A stretch of 64,000 nt of DNA from Larkinella insperata (GTDB lineage Bacteria; Bacteroidota; Bacteroidia; Cytophagales; Spirosomataceae): positions 2,933,001 to 2,997,000 of the forward strand of contig NZ_CP110973.1 in NCBI RefSeq assembly GCF_026248825.1. The letters are read 5' to 3'. Both the position numbers and the translations under genes were made by a program. The notes beneath the pieces are model-generated. The model saw only the letters and a program-made list of their open reading frames with translations. It was not told the origin of the DNA and did not search any database. This document shows positions 24,930 to 33,913 of this stretch, piece after piece. Every line of letters starts with the position of its first letter. Positions within the stretch are counted from its first letter, which is position 1.

Positions 24930-26405
24930 ATGCGGATTTGCTTGTTTGCTTTTTGTGCTGTACTGCTTATTCAGCGCAACCTGTATGCTCAACAGAAGTG
25001 GGCACACAAGGCCCGTTTTACCACTGAATTTGGTGCTATAGCCACTTCGACCCAACGAATGCCTTTCTGGTTTAGGGTTAATCAATTTGGAGTCGTACCT
25101 TTCAATGCACCAGTTGGAATTATTAGATTGGCAAGTGCAGGGACCATTCATAAGGATACTGTGTGCGAAAGTTGGCTCATTAAATACGGTATCGAATTAG
25201 CCGGTAATGTGGGAGCAGTAAACAGAGCTATATTTCCAGAAGCTTTTATAAAAGTTGATAAAGCACATTGGGAATTAGTTGTTGGTCGTAGAAGAAGGAT
25301 ATTTGGTCTGGCTGATAGTACACTTTCAAGTGGATCTTACTCATGGTCGAGTAATGCCTTGCCCATTTCTAAAATCGAATTTGGTACACAAGATTTCGTT
25401 CCCATACACTTTACGAAAGGTCTAATTGCCATCAATGCATTCTTTGCACATGGTTGGTTTACCAATACTGATTCAATAAAAAGATCTTTCTTACATCAGA
25501 AAGCTTTATACGGGCGAATAGGAAAGCCAAATTGGAAAGTTAAATTTTATGGAGGTATTTTGCACAATGTACAATGGGGAGGAAGGTCTCGATATTTGGG
25601 TGCAGGAAGTTCCGTTAATGGCCAGTTGCCATCGTCATTCAGAGACTTCCTTCATGTAATTATATCCAAGCAGCCTAGCCAGACCAGCCAAGTATCCTTC
25701 CATGATAGAGTTAATCAGTTCGGGAACCATGTTGGCTCTTTGGATATAGGAGCTGAAATAAAGAGTAAGCCATTGACTGTTTTACTTTATCATCAACATC
25801 CTTTTGAAGATAAGTCAGGGATTGCTTTGATGAATTTACCGGATGGTTTATATGGCATCCAGTTTAAACGTAGATCCATTACTTCTAAATATGCCTTCAA
25901 AATAAATAAGTTATTAATTGAATATTTGACCACTATGAATCAAAGCGGTCATACAATGGAGACAAAGTATGCACAATACCAGGGTATAGATGATTATTTT
26001 AATAATTTTCAATACAAAGATGGATGGACACACTCAGGATCTATCTTAGGGACTCCATTCATTAGCCGCCAGCAGGAAGTGGAATCTATTTGGCAAAATA
26101 GGCCAGGTAAGTACAGATTAACTGTTGTTAACAATCGAGTAAAAGTTTTTTACTTAGGTATGGAAGGGGAGTTAGGATCAAATTTAAGCTTCCAAACTCG
26201 TTTGTCATTGAGTCAAAATTATGGGACTTACCGAAACCCATTTGGCAGGTCTGTCAATCAGTTTTCAGGGGTAGCTTCATTATTGTGGAATACAAATTGG
26301 CTAAGAGGAACAGAGCTAATAAGCTCCGTCTCACTTGATAACGGGAATTTGTATAAAAATTCTTTAGGAGTGTGGATAAGTTTTAAAAAGCACTTGGACC
26401 TTTAA
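24930..26405 (+). CDS. Wzi-like capsule assembly outer-membrane protein
   Basis: About 491 aa. A signal peptide (MRICLFAFCAVLLIQRNLYA) precedes a protein of alternating hydrophobic strands, as expected for an 18-strand barrel of the Wzi/capsule-assembly family. Recognisable Bacteroidota features are MPFWFRVNQFGVVP near the N-terminus, VVGRRRRIFGLADSTLSSGS and the later HNVQWGG. Wzi anchors or organises polymer at the cell surface. I prefer ATG 24930, which has GAGGTG shortly upstream, over a GTG two codons earlier. It sits between the glycosyltransferase and the epimerase. Confidence 0.85.
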   Translation: MRICLFAFCAVLLIQRNLYAQQKWAHKARFTTEFGAIATSTQRMPFWFRVNQFGVVPFNAPVGIIRLASAGTIHKDTVCESWLIKYGIELAGNVGAVNRAIFPEAFIKVDKAHWELVVGRRRRIFGLADSTLSSGSYSWSSNALPISKIEFGTQDFVPIHFTKGLIAINAFFAHGWFTNTDSIKRSFLHQKALYGRIGKPNWKVKFYGGILHNVQWGGRSRYLGAGSSVNGQLPSSFRDFLHVIISKQPSQTSQVSFHDRVNQFGNHVGSLDIGAEIKSKPLTVLLYHQHPFEDKSGIALMNLPDGLYGIQFKRRSITSKYAFKINKLLIEYLTTMNQSGHTMETKYAQYQGIDDYFNNFQYKDGWTHSGSILGTPFISRQQEVESIWQNRPGKYRLTVVNNRVKVFYLGMEGELGSNLSFQTRLSLSQNYGTYRNPFGRSVNQFSGVASLLWNTNWLRGTELISSVSLDNGNLYKNSLGVWISFKKHLDL

Positions 26406-26467
26406 CAATTTCCATTGTAGCCCCGAAGAGGTTTTATTAGCTTTCGAATATTCAAACTCAACAATTT

Positions 26468-27448
26468 ATGAAACGTTTTATTGTTACAGGTGGAGCTGGG
26501 TTTATTGGCTCTCATCTTTGTGAAGCTTTGCTTGCCGAGGCTGGTAATGAAGTAATATGTATCGATAACTTTGATCCATACTATGATAGGAGAATTAAGG
26601 AAGGAAATTTGTCGGTTGTCAGAAAAAAAACAAATTTTTCTTTGATAGAGGGTAATATAAATGACCAAGACTTTTTAGATGACCTTTTTAAAAATAATAG
26701 GATAGATGTCGTATTTCATCTAGCAGCTAAAGCTGGAGTGAGACCATCAATACAGTGCCCTAATGAATACTATGAAGCAAACATCAATGGCACTCAAAAT
26801 GTTATCAATGCAATGGTGAAGCATAATGTTAATCGGCTAATATTTGCATCTTCTTCATCAGTATATGGAAGCAATAGTAAAGTTCCTTTTAGCGAATCTG
26901 ATCCGGTGGAATTGCCTATTTCTCCTTACGCAGCAAGTAAAAGAGCTGGTGAATTAGTATGCTATGTCGCTCACCACCTCTATAACTTAAATGTAGCTTG
27001 TATTAGATTCTTCACTGTTTATGGTCCTAGACAACGTCCAGAAATGGCTATTCATAAATTTACGAATATGATAGATAACGGATTGCCAATTCCAGCCTTC
27101 GGTGATGGAAGCACAGAACGAGATTATACATATATAGATGATATAATACAGGGGTTGGTTAATGTTTCAAAGAAAGAATTTAAGTACGAGATTTTAAATT
27201 TAGGTGAGTCTGAAACTACTAAGCTTAAAGATTTGATTTATTATATTGAAAAGAGCCTTAGAAAAGAGGCTAAAATAAATTGGATGCCTTCTCAGATGGG
27301 TGATGTAGACAAAACCTATGCAGATATCTCTAGAGCGGCTGAGTTGTTCGACTATCGTCCTAATACAAAGGTCAAGGATGGGATTAGCAAATTTGTTGAG
27401 TGGTATTTAGAGAATAAGAAGAAAAATGTTGCGGAGGCTGTTTTCTAA
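26468..27448 (+). CDS. NAD-dependent epimerase, probably UDP-glucuronate 4-epimerase
   Basis: 326-aa short-chain dehydrogenase/epimerase. GGAGFIGSHL binds NAD; IDNFDPYYDRRIKEGNL is characteristic of UDP-glucuronate 4-epimerases rather than GalE; ASSSSVYG and YAASKRAGE carry the catalytic Ser and YxxxK; FTVYGPRQRPEMAIHKF is also typical of the UDP-GlcA subgroup. With Ugd it would supply UDP-galacturonate. DNA here is AT-rich, unlike ugd-fcl-gmd. The last codon and stop lie inside the 34-bp palindrome that follows, so transcription probably ends or attenuates here. Confidence 0.88.
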   Translation: MKRFIVTGGAGFIGSHLCEALLAEAGNEVICIDNFDPYYDRRIKEGNLSVVRKKTNFSLIEGNINDQDFLDDLFKNNRIDVVFHLAAKAGVRPSIQCPNEYYEANINGTQNVINAMVKHNVNRLIFASSSSVYGSNSKVPFSESDPVELPISPYAASKRAGELVCYVAHHLYNLNVACIRFFTVYGPRQRPEMAIHKFTNMIDNGLPIPAFGDGSTERDYTYIDDIIQGLVNVSKKEFKYEILNLGESETTKLKDLIYYIEKSLRKEAKINWMPSQMGDVDKTYADISRAAELFDYRPNTKVKDGISKFVEWYLENKKKNVAEAVF

Positions 27449-27515
27449 AATATATACGTAGGTGTAAGGCTTGATGTAAGTATCAAGCCTTACACCTACG
27501 TATATATTTTAGAAA
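27442..27515. terminator. 34-bp perfect hairpin overlapping the epimerase stop codon
   Basis: Arms 27442-27475 and 27482-27515 are exact reverse complements over 34 bases with a 6-base loop (GTAAGT). The stop codon at 27446-27448 is inside the left arm. AT-rich outer arms and a GC-richer middle (GTAGGTGTAAGGCTTGAT) give terminator-like behaviour in both directions, but the length is far beyond a usual terminator. Confidence 0.8.
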
Positions 27516-27601
27516 TTTGAGTAAAGTATGGATGGGTTTCGGACTATAATTTACATGAGACTTTGATGATATAATAGTCGGATAAGAAGTGCAAAATTTT
27601 T

Positions 27602-29368
27602 ATGGTAAAATTTTTCGAATTTTTGTTGTTTGTATTAACCATTTTGTTTGATAACTATGATGAAGTAAAGACATTTTACGTCTCAACTAATGGATTAGAT
27701 TCAAATTCGGGTACTAAAAATAGTCCATTCGCAACTATCAGAAGAGCTCAGAGTGCAGTCAAAAGTTTGAATGGATTTCACAATGTAAAAGTGTATCTGT
27801 TAGAAGGTCATTATTTTATTGATTCTACTATAGTTTTTAGACATGATGATGGCGGTAAGGAAGGTAAGATAATAGAGTACATCGCGTTTAATGGCGGAAA
27901 AGTTGTAGTCAGTGGAGGCAAACTATTGCCGAAGATTTGGAATAAGCCATTTCCAACTTCTAATCTATGGAAGCTTGATTTATCATATATGGGGCAAACT
28001 ACTGAATCTATTCGTCAGCTGTTTGCTAACAACAAAAGGTTAAAAAGGGCGGCATCCAAGGATTTATATACGAAGGGCCCTTTAACAAAATTTACTAAGC
28101 GTTTTTCACGGTTTGATTTTTCTTCTATTGATAGTATGAGACGTACTGACATAGAAGCATTCTGTGGGTTTGCCTATAAAGGTTCAGATTTAGATAGCTT
28201 TTATTTTGATGATGATACTGAAATAATAGTTTACCACAGTTGGGAATGCTCTTGGCATAAAGTCTTGAGATTAGATAACATTAATAAATGTATCTATTTT
28301 ACATCTCCTTCTAGATATCCAGTAGGCTTTTTTAGTGACAACAACAGATACCGTATTGAGAATAATAGTAAAGTGTTTGATGAGCCAGGTGAATGGTATT
28401 ACAATAGTAAGAAGAAAGAACTGTGGTATCTTGCTCATGAAGGTGAAAATCCAAATGAGGAAGACTTTTATGTCCCTATATTAAATCAAATAATTAGTAT
28501 TGCTGGAAATTCGTATAGTAAAAAGTATGTTGAAAACTTAACTTTCAAAGGGATAGAGTTTAAACATTCAAGTTATTCGCTAGGTATAAATGATTTAAAT
28601 GAGAAAGTAAAGTATAAGTTAGTAAAAGAGAATCCTTGGTTGAAATTTAGTGATGGATATGCTTCTGCACAAACAGCACCTGACTGTGGTCAAGCCATTT
28701 CCATATCGTATGCTGAAAATTGTAAATTTGAGGACTGTAAGTTTTCGAATTTAGGTTCTTACGCTGTAAATATTGGTAAAGGTTCTAATGATATTATACT
28801 GAGTAAATGTGTAATTCAGGATGTTGGCGGAGGCGGAGTATTAATAGGCTTTAATGAAAAGGATCCTGTTATGAAAAATGTACCTTGGTCTAATTCCCCT
28901 TATAAAAATATTATTAAAAATTGTAAAATTTACAATGGTGGTAAAGTACATCCTTCAAGCGTGGCGATCGCTATCATGCAAGCTAATTCAAATTTAGTCA
29001 CGCACAATACGATATATAATTTTCCATACTCTGGTATTAGTATTGGCTGGACTTGGACTAAATCTGCTAATTTTACAAAAGATAACAAAGTGACCTATAA
29101 TCAGATTTATAATGTAATGGAAGATTTAGCAGATGGAGGAGGTATATATACGCTAGGTAAACAACCGGGTTGTATAATAAAGGGGAATCATATTCATAAT
29201 ATAGTACGATCCGAGAGTGCCATAGGCGCACTCAATTGTGGAATTTTTTTTGATCAATCATCTTCGATGATGACGGTTGATGATAACAAAATAGATTTGA
29301 TCAATGGACCGAAGTATCGTTTTAATAAAACAGATAGTTTGAAAATTAATTGGAAGGCAAAGGAATAA
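27602..29368 (+). CDS. Right-handed parallel beta-helix protein (pectate-lyase-like fold)
   Basis: 588 aa. The N-terminus has a hydrophobic segment that could be a signal anchor (VKFFEFLLFVLTILFD) and then FYVSTNGLDSNSGTKNSPF, the standard opening of secreted beta-helix proteins. Helical coils run from about residue 330, with TFKGIEFKHSS, DCKFSNLGSYAVNIGKGSND, HNTIYNFPYSGISIGW and GGGIYTLGKQPGCIIKGNHIH. No catalytic triad is assignable by eye. It could be a lyase or hydrolase acting on the uronate-containing polymer made here, or a structural protein. AT-rich, and separated from the epimerase by the long hairpin. Confidence 0.82.
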   Translation: MVKFFEFLLFVLTILFDNYDEVKTFYVSTNGLDSNSGTKNSPFATIRRAQSAVKSLNGFHNVKVYLLEGHYFIDSTIVFRHDDGGKEGKIIEYIAFNGGKVVVSGGKLLPKIWNKPFPTSNLWKLDLSYMGQTTESIRQLFANNKRLKRAASKDLYTKGPLTKFTKRFSRFDFSSIDSMRRTDIEAFCGFAYKGSDLDSFYFDDDTEIIVYHSWECSWHKVLRLDNINKCIYFTSPSRYPVGFFSDNNRYRIENNSKVFDEPGEWYYNSKKKELWYLAHEGENPNEEDFYVPILNQIISIAGNSYSKKYVENLTFKGIEFKHSSYSLGINDLNEKVKYKLVKENPWLKFSDGYASAQTAPDCGQAISISYAENCKFEDCKFSNLGSYAVNIGKGSNDIILSKCVIQDVGGGGVLIGFNEKDPVMKNVPWSNSPYKNIIKNCKIYNGGKVHPSSVAIAIMQANSNLVTHNTIYNFPYSGISIGWTWTKSANFTKDNKVTYNQIYNVMEDLADGGGIYTLGKQPGCIIKGNHIHNIVRSESAIGALNCGIFFDQSSSMMTVDDNKIDLINGPKYRFNKTDSLKINWKAKE

Positions 29369-29624
29369 GATACTAAAAATTGAGTAGGATGTATTACAAC
29401 AAGTGTGTCAAGTGCCTTATAAACTCAGTTTCAATCGGTCTCCAAATATAATTGAGAGTTGAGCAAGTGTTTGACGTCCTGACGTCCCCCCGGAAAAGCG
29501 TTCCAATATAAAGTAGAGAATCTGGCGATTTTGATAACTTAAACAATCGGAAATCGCTATGAAAAAGACGGCTGGTACTGTCGTCAAAAGCAAGTTTTGA
29601 AGTAGGATTTTTCATATCTTTGGT

Positions 29625-30719
29625 CTACAAGTAGGACAACTCGGCTTGCGTCAGTTGATCCTGTGTAGTCCCGCTGGTCGGGACTATTTTTTTGTCTCCG
29701 CCAGCTCGGTTCAATAAATATAAAGGGTCGTAATCGCCCCCGTGACGCCACAAGGCATAGGCCATCAGCAGCAAGCGCTTCTGAACAGCCACGTAAGCTT
29801 TCATCTTGATGCCTGTTCGCTCATAAACGCATTCGTAGAGAGCTTTGCAGGTCGGTTCGTTGAAGCGAACCGCATTGAAAGCAGGCAGATGCAGGATGCG
29901 ACGAAGTCGACTGTTACCTTTCTTGGAAATGCGTGTTTTACCCGAATGGTTGCCCGATTGGTTCTCTCCTACATCGTAACCCGCATAACTGACCAAGTGC
30001 CGCTGGTTGGTGAAACCTTCGAAGCCGTTGGTTTCAGCCACTAGCACGGACACCGATAACAGGGCAAGGCCTTTGATCCGAACAAGCTGCTCAATGCGGG
30101 GCTTGAGCACCGAATCTTCAGCAATAAGTTGAGCAATAGCGGCTTCCAGGGCAGTTAACTGCTGGTCATAGACCTTGACCAGGTTGATAAGCTGCTTGGC
30201 GATAAAGCCATTATCGAAGGCGCTATATTCCAGGGAATGCTGCTGATTAGTGGACTGAGTCCGCAGTTCCTGTAAGCGCTGGTGTTGGCGAGTCAGTAAG
30301 CGAAGGGCATAAAGGTTTTTGGAGAGGGGTTTCCAGATAGGAAGCTGCTGCTCCAGGCCCATCCGAGAAAGCCCTTGAGCGTCGATTTTGTCATTCTTCG
30401 ACTTATAGCCCAGGCTCTTAAGATAGTATTTAGCCTTATTGGGCAGTAAAATACTTACTGATTGATCATGCTGGTGGAGATACCAGGCGACGGCTTCGTG
30501 GTAAACGCCGGTCGATTCCATCAGGTAGGTCAAGGGCAAGTTGAACTTGCAATGGCGACTCACCCAAGTTAATAGGCTAGCAAAGCCGATGGGCTTGTTG
30601 GCCACTTTGGTGGTAGCCTTGACGCTTACACGTCCGGTCTGATCAATAATCGACAAGCAGACTTGGAGCTTATCTTTGCTGATGTCCAAACCTACACAAT
30701 AGCGCAGAAAAGAACTCAT
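29625..30719 (-). mobile_element. IS110-family transposase (complete open frame)
   Basis: 364-aa DEDD transposase. The N-terminal RuvC-like domain has VGLDISKDKL with the first catalytic Asp and NDKIDAQGL with the acidic pair; the C-terminal Transposase_20 domain contains VRIKGLALLSV, YAGYDVGENQSG, HSGKTRISKKGNSRLRRIL and the family's conserved serine region. The start is taken as ATG 30719 (MSSFLRYCVGLD), because the open frame upstream has no family match. IS110 elements usually lack terminal inverted repeats, so the ends are not defined here. Its moderate GC contrasts with the AT-rich flanks, marking it as an insertion. Confidence 0.9.
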
Positions 30720-30976
30720 AAACAAAGGGGATAAAAAGTGAATAATGATCAACTGACGACTTTCCTGGCTCTGGCACATCGATGGCAGATAACGGTTTGT
30801 AACCGCGTCTATGGGTACTGTCGGAGCTTTTGGAAAGTGCCCAGGGAGCCAGCGCAAGCAGCCTGTTCAAGATCACTCAAGGGTGTCTCAGCGGCCGACG
30901 CGAGATACTAGCAACCCGAGTCAGTTCTTATTCGAAAATTGCACTTTTTCGAACACAATCAACCTAAGATAAAGAT

Positions 30977-31300
30977 ATGAGCGGCCGACTGTCCAAGTTC
31001 ACCGAAGCCCAAATTGTCTTTGCGCTTCGCCAAGCTGAGACTGGCACAGCCGTCGCCGAAGTGTGCCGTAAGATGGGCATCAGTGAAGCCACTTTTTATA
31101 CTGGAAGAAAAAAATATGGTGGTTTAGAAGTGCCTGAACTGCGCCGACTTCGTCAGCTTGAAGAGGAGAATCAGCAGCTAAAGCAGTTGGTTGCAGACCT
31201 GAGCCTAGACAAGCAAATGCTTCAGGATGTGCTCAAAAAAAAGCTCCAAGGCCACGGGGCCGCCCGGCGGTCCAGCAAAGAAAACTGGCCACAAGTTTAA
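30977..31300 (+). CDS. IS3-family OrfA
   Basis: 107-aa HTH protein: KFTEAQIVFALRQAETGTAV, EVCRKMGISEATFYTGRKKY and a leucine-zipper-like LRQLEEENQQLKQLVADLSL, the standard OrfA layout (HTH then coiled coil). Near its end the message carries eight A followed by G at 31235-31243, allowing a -1 shift into the orfB frame. Alone it acts as a DNA-binding regulator of transposition. Confidence 0.9.
   Translation: MSGRLSKFTEAQIVFALRQAETGTAVAEVCRKMGISEATFYTGRKKYGGLEVPELRRLRQLEEENQQLKQLVADLSLDKQMLQDVLKKKLQGHGAARRSSKENWPQV
31235..31243 (+). other. Programmed -1 frameshift site between orfA and orfB
   Basis: AAAAAAAAG with zero-frame codons AAA AAA AAG. After a -1 slip the frame reads KKAPRPRGRPAVQQRKLATSL and stays open into orfB without a stop, giving the OrfAB fusion typical of IS3 elements. 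Confidence 0.75.
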
Positions 31301-31395
31301 TAGAGAACTATCGGGTCTCGGTTCGTCGTGCATGCTCTGTTATTCAGTTCCGTCGATCCTCTTTACACTATAAGTCTCGTCGTCGAGATGACTCC

Positions 31396-32208
31396 GTGAT
31401 TCGAAAACGAATCAAAGAAATTGCCCAGGTACAAGTTCGGTACGGTTATCAGCGGATTTATGTGCTGCTGCGCCGAGAAGGTTGGCGGGATAACCACAAA
31501 AGGGTATATAGAGTATACTGTGAGGAAGGATTGCATCTCAGAAGCAAGCGTCCTCGTCGTAACCGAGCGGCTGCACACCGTTTGGAACGCCCTCAACTCT
31601 CCAGTATCCATCAATGCTGGAGCATGAATTTCGTCGCCGATCAGCTCTTTGACGGCCGCAAAATTCGGTCTTTAACTGTAGTGGATAACTATAGTCGTCA
31701 GTGCTTGGCGATTCATGTTGGTCAGTCTTTAAGATCCGAGGATGTGGTAGCTGTGATGAGTCAGTTGCAATCGTTATATTTAACTGTTCCTGAACGCATT
31801 CAACGGGGCCGCCCGGCGGTCGACAATGGCAGCGAATTTATTTTCAAAGCCTTAGACAAATGGGCGTATGACAACAAAGTGACGTTAGACTTTTCGCGTC
31901 CTGGCAAACCGACTGACAACCCCTTTATTAAATCTTTCAATGGTAGTTTCAGGGATGAATGTTTGAACGCGCACTGGTTCTTATCATTGGAAGATGCCCG
32001 CCAAAAAATTGAATACTGGCGGCAAGAATATAATAGTTTTCGACCTCACAGCTCGCTCGGTGGATTAACCCCGGATGAGGTTGGAAAGGAGAAGGAAAAC
32101 AAACAAATGAACGTCCGATCCTCAATCTTTGAGCGGTACGCTTTTCGGGAGGACCTCAGAGTGGTACGCTTTAGGGGAGAACCCCAAAGTGGATCTTTAC
32201 GAAACTAA
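31396..32208 (+). CDS. IS3-family OrfB transposase (DDE integrase domain)
   Basis: 270 aa as read from its own first start; as the -1 fusion it extends back to 31243. The DDE residues are visible: Asp in MNFVADQLFDGR, Asp in AVDNGSEF and Glu in RDECLN, with KPTDNPFIKSFNG between. HRAGxRRIY-like HTH_21 region appears as RYGYQRIYVLLRREGW. The last 35 residues (after DEVGKEKENKQ) are an unusual tail. All catalytic residues are kept, so it may still be active. Confidence 0.9.
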   Translation: MIRKRIKEIAQVQVRYGYQRIYVLLRREGWRDNHKRVYRVYCEEGLHLRSKRPRRNRAAAHRLERPQLSSIHQCWSMNFVADQLFDGRKIRSLTVVDNYSRQCLAIHVGQSLRSEDVVAVMSQLQSLYLTVPERIQRGRPAVDNGSEFIFKALDKWAYDNKVTLDFSRPGKPTDNPFIKSFNGSFRDECLNAHWFLSLEDARQKIEYWRQEYNSFRPHSSLGGLTPDEVGKEKENKQMNVRSSIFERYAFREDLRVVRFRGEPQSGSLRN

Positions 32209-32249
32209 TTAAGGATGTGTACTAGGTTGGAACTACGAAGTTCGAAACT

Positions 32250-32819
32250 CTACCGAGGAACAAATGCAGAAATAACTATATTTTCAATATAACCTTTAGT
32301 TGCATTTTCATTGCTAATAATATTGCCTGGATTTCCTATAACAATACTATTGGAGGGAACATCAAAATTTACATAAGAATTTCCTGCAATTAGTACGTTA
32401 TCACCTATTGTAATATTACCAATAATAAGTGCGTTTGGGCCTATGTATACACAATTGCCGATTGTTGGAGCACCTTTTAACTTTCCTCTTTTTGCATTAC
32501 CAATGGTGACTCCTTGTAGTATATTACAGTTATTACCAATTTTTGCTTTTGAATTTACTACAATGCCACCGAAATGTGGTAACATCAAACCCCCTCCTAC
32601 TTTTACCGAGAGAGGAAGCTGAATTCCATATCTAAAAAAATATCTTCTATAAAAAATTTTTAATATTATCCTATATATAGACCTCTTTGTGGTCAATTGG
32701 CTTAATCGGAAGAAAAATGTAAATCTAAAGCCCGGTGATTTCCAAAAAGTAGAAATTAAAGTTTTTAGATCTTCCTTACCAGTATACCGATATAAATCAT
32801 TCCTAATACTTTTATGCAT
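32250..32819 (-). CDS. Serine O-acetyltransferase-like (left-handed beta-helix) acetyltransferase
   Basis: 189 aa. A helical N-terminal part (FWKSPGFRFTFFFRLSQL) leads to a left-handed beta-helix of hexapeptide repeats (LPLSVKVGGGLMLPHFGGIV, IGNNCNILQGVTIGNAKRG, IGNCVYIGPNALIIGNITIG, VLIAGNSYVNFDVP, SIVIGNPGNII). This is the CysE-like form commonly found in polysaccharide clusters, where it O-acetylates a sugar from acetyl-CoA. It is the last gene of the minus-strand polysaccharide operon, 14 bases after the glycosyltransferase, and its stop lies only 41 bases from the IS3 element. Confidence 0.88.
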   Translation of the reverse strand: MHKSIRNDLYRYTGKEDLKTLISTFWKSPGFRFTFFFRLSQLTTKRSIYRIILKIFYRRYFFRYGIQLPLSVKVGGGLMLPHFGGIVVNSKAKIGNNCNILQGVTIGNAKRGKLKGAPTIGNCVYIGPNALIIGNITIGDNVLIAGNSYVNFDVPSNSIVIGNPGNIISNENATKGYIENIVISAFVPR

Positions 32820-32833
32820 AACTTGTATTATTA

Positions 32834-33913
32834 CTATTTTAACGAATTGAAAAAGGCTAAAAAGTTATTGTCAAATTGTTCTATCGTGTATTTAGCTTGG
32901 TATTCGGCCCTAGCATTACTTGACATACTTTCATACAAATTGAAATCTGAAGAAATCTGAAGTAAAGATTTAACCATCCCATCTATGTCATGAATATCAT
33001 GTAGAAATCCAGTATGACCGTTAATAACTTGATCTTTTACCCCCCTCCAGTTCGTTGAGATGACTGGAAGACCATAAGAAAATGCCTCAATGATAACAGT
33101 CGGAAAATTTTCCGATTCATAAAATGTCGGAAATAAAAGTAAATCTGAATCTTTAAATGCGGATACTTTTTCAGGACCCGACTTCACTCCCTCATAATTA
33201 ATTATTCCTGCCTCAACCGCTGAGTTAATATAGCTTCTTTCTTTTTCAGAGTGGATATCACCAATTACAGTTCCAATAATATTTGAGTTTACTTCACGCG
33301 ATCTCCTTAGTACATTAATATAAGTAATTATCCCCTTACTCTCTTTGCATAAGCCAACAAACAAAACATTGAATTTTTCCTTCTTCTTTTTTGATTGAAA
33401 GACACCACCTTTTACTCCATTAGGTATGATTATGATATTTTCAGATTTCAAGAAGGTGGGATCTTTCGTTCCTTCTAAACTCATACATAAAGAGTAATTA
33501 GCATTAAAATAAGTGAATCTATAAATCCTCTTATTAAGAGAACTTAGATCAGGATATAGATCACTTAAACCACCTGCATGAAATCTAAAAATTATTTTTT
33601 TGTTCAATAAACGAATTGGAAACAATAAAATAAAGTCCCTATACATGGGAACTTTGAAAGGACCTGCAGGAGGGTAATATATATAATCTGGCCTATAAAT
33701 TATAAGACACTTCAAGATCTTGAACAAGATTTTGAGTAAACGAAAAACTTTCTTTAAAGAAAATTTACTATAGTCGCTAGACTTTTCTGTGAAGTCTAGA
33801 CGTATGAATTCATGATCAAGGTTGTTCTTGGAGAGTACATTTAGTATTTTTTTGATTTGTAAGTTCTGTCCAGTAATTGGGGGAGGGTATTGTCCGATAA
33901 TTAAAAGTCTCAT
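32834..33913 (-). CDS. Glycosyltransferase family 4
   Basis: 359-aa GT-B fold enzyme. The N-terminal half opens MRLLIIGQYPPPITGQN, with the glycine-rich acceptor-domain loop; the C-terminal donor domain has NVLFVGLCKESKGIITYINV, DLLLFPTFYESENFPTVIIE and EAFSYGLPVISTNWRG, the E-x7-E-type retaining glycosyltransferase signature. It adds one sugar of the repeat unit at the inner face of the membrane; donor and linkage are unknown. Its start overlaps the end of the polymerase gene by 4 bases, indicating translational coupling. AT-rich, like its neighbours. Confidence 0.9.
   Translation of the reverse strand: MRLLIIGQYPPPITGQNLQIKKILNVLSKNNLDHEFIRLDFTEKSSDYSKFSLKKVFRLLKILFKILKCLIIYRPDYIYYPPAGPFKVPMYRDFILLFPIRLLNKKIIFRFHAGGLSDLYPDLSSLNKRIYRFTYFNANYSLCMSLEGTKDPTFLKSENIIIIPNGVKGGVFQSKKKKEKFNVLFVGLCKESKGIITYINVLRRSREVNSNIIGTVIGDIHSEKERSYINSAVEAGIINYEGVKSGPEKVSAFKDSDLLLFPTFYESENFPTVIIEAFSYGLPVISTNWRGVKDQVINGHTGFLHDIHDIDGMVKSLLQISSDFNLYESMSSNARAEYQAKYTIEQFDNNFLAFFNSLK

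Larger units (their letters stand above)
30977..32208 (+). mobile_element. IS3-family element (orfA + orfB, frameshift-fused)
   Basis: Complete coding region of an IS3-type element next to the IS110 gene. orfA (30977-31300) and orfB (main part 31396-32208) are in frames related by -1, with a poly-A slippery site between. I could not identify terminal inverted repeats or a target duplication by eye, so these limits cover coding sequence only. Confidence 0.85.

Noticed and set aside
29394..29615. Short minus-strand frame between the beta-helix gene and IS110
   Set aside because: No resemblance to transposases or other proteins; the interval looks like IS flank.
30860..30976. Terminal inverted repeats of the IS3 element
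   Set aside because: Compared both flanks of the IS3 coding region; only short matches such as TTCGAAC were found, not enough to define ends.
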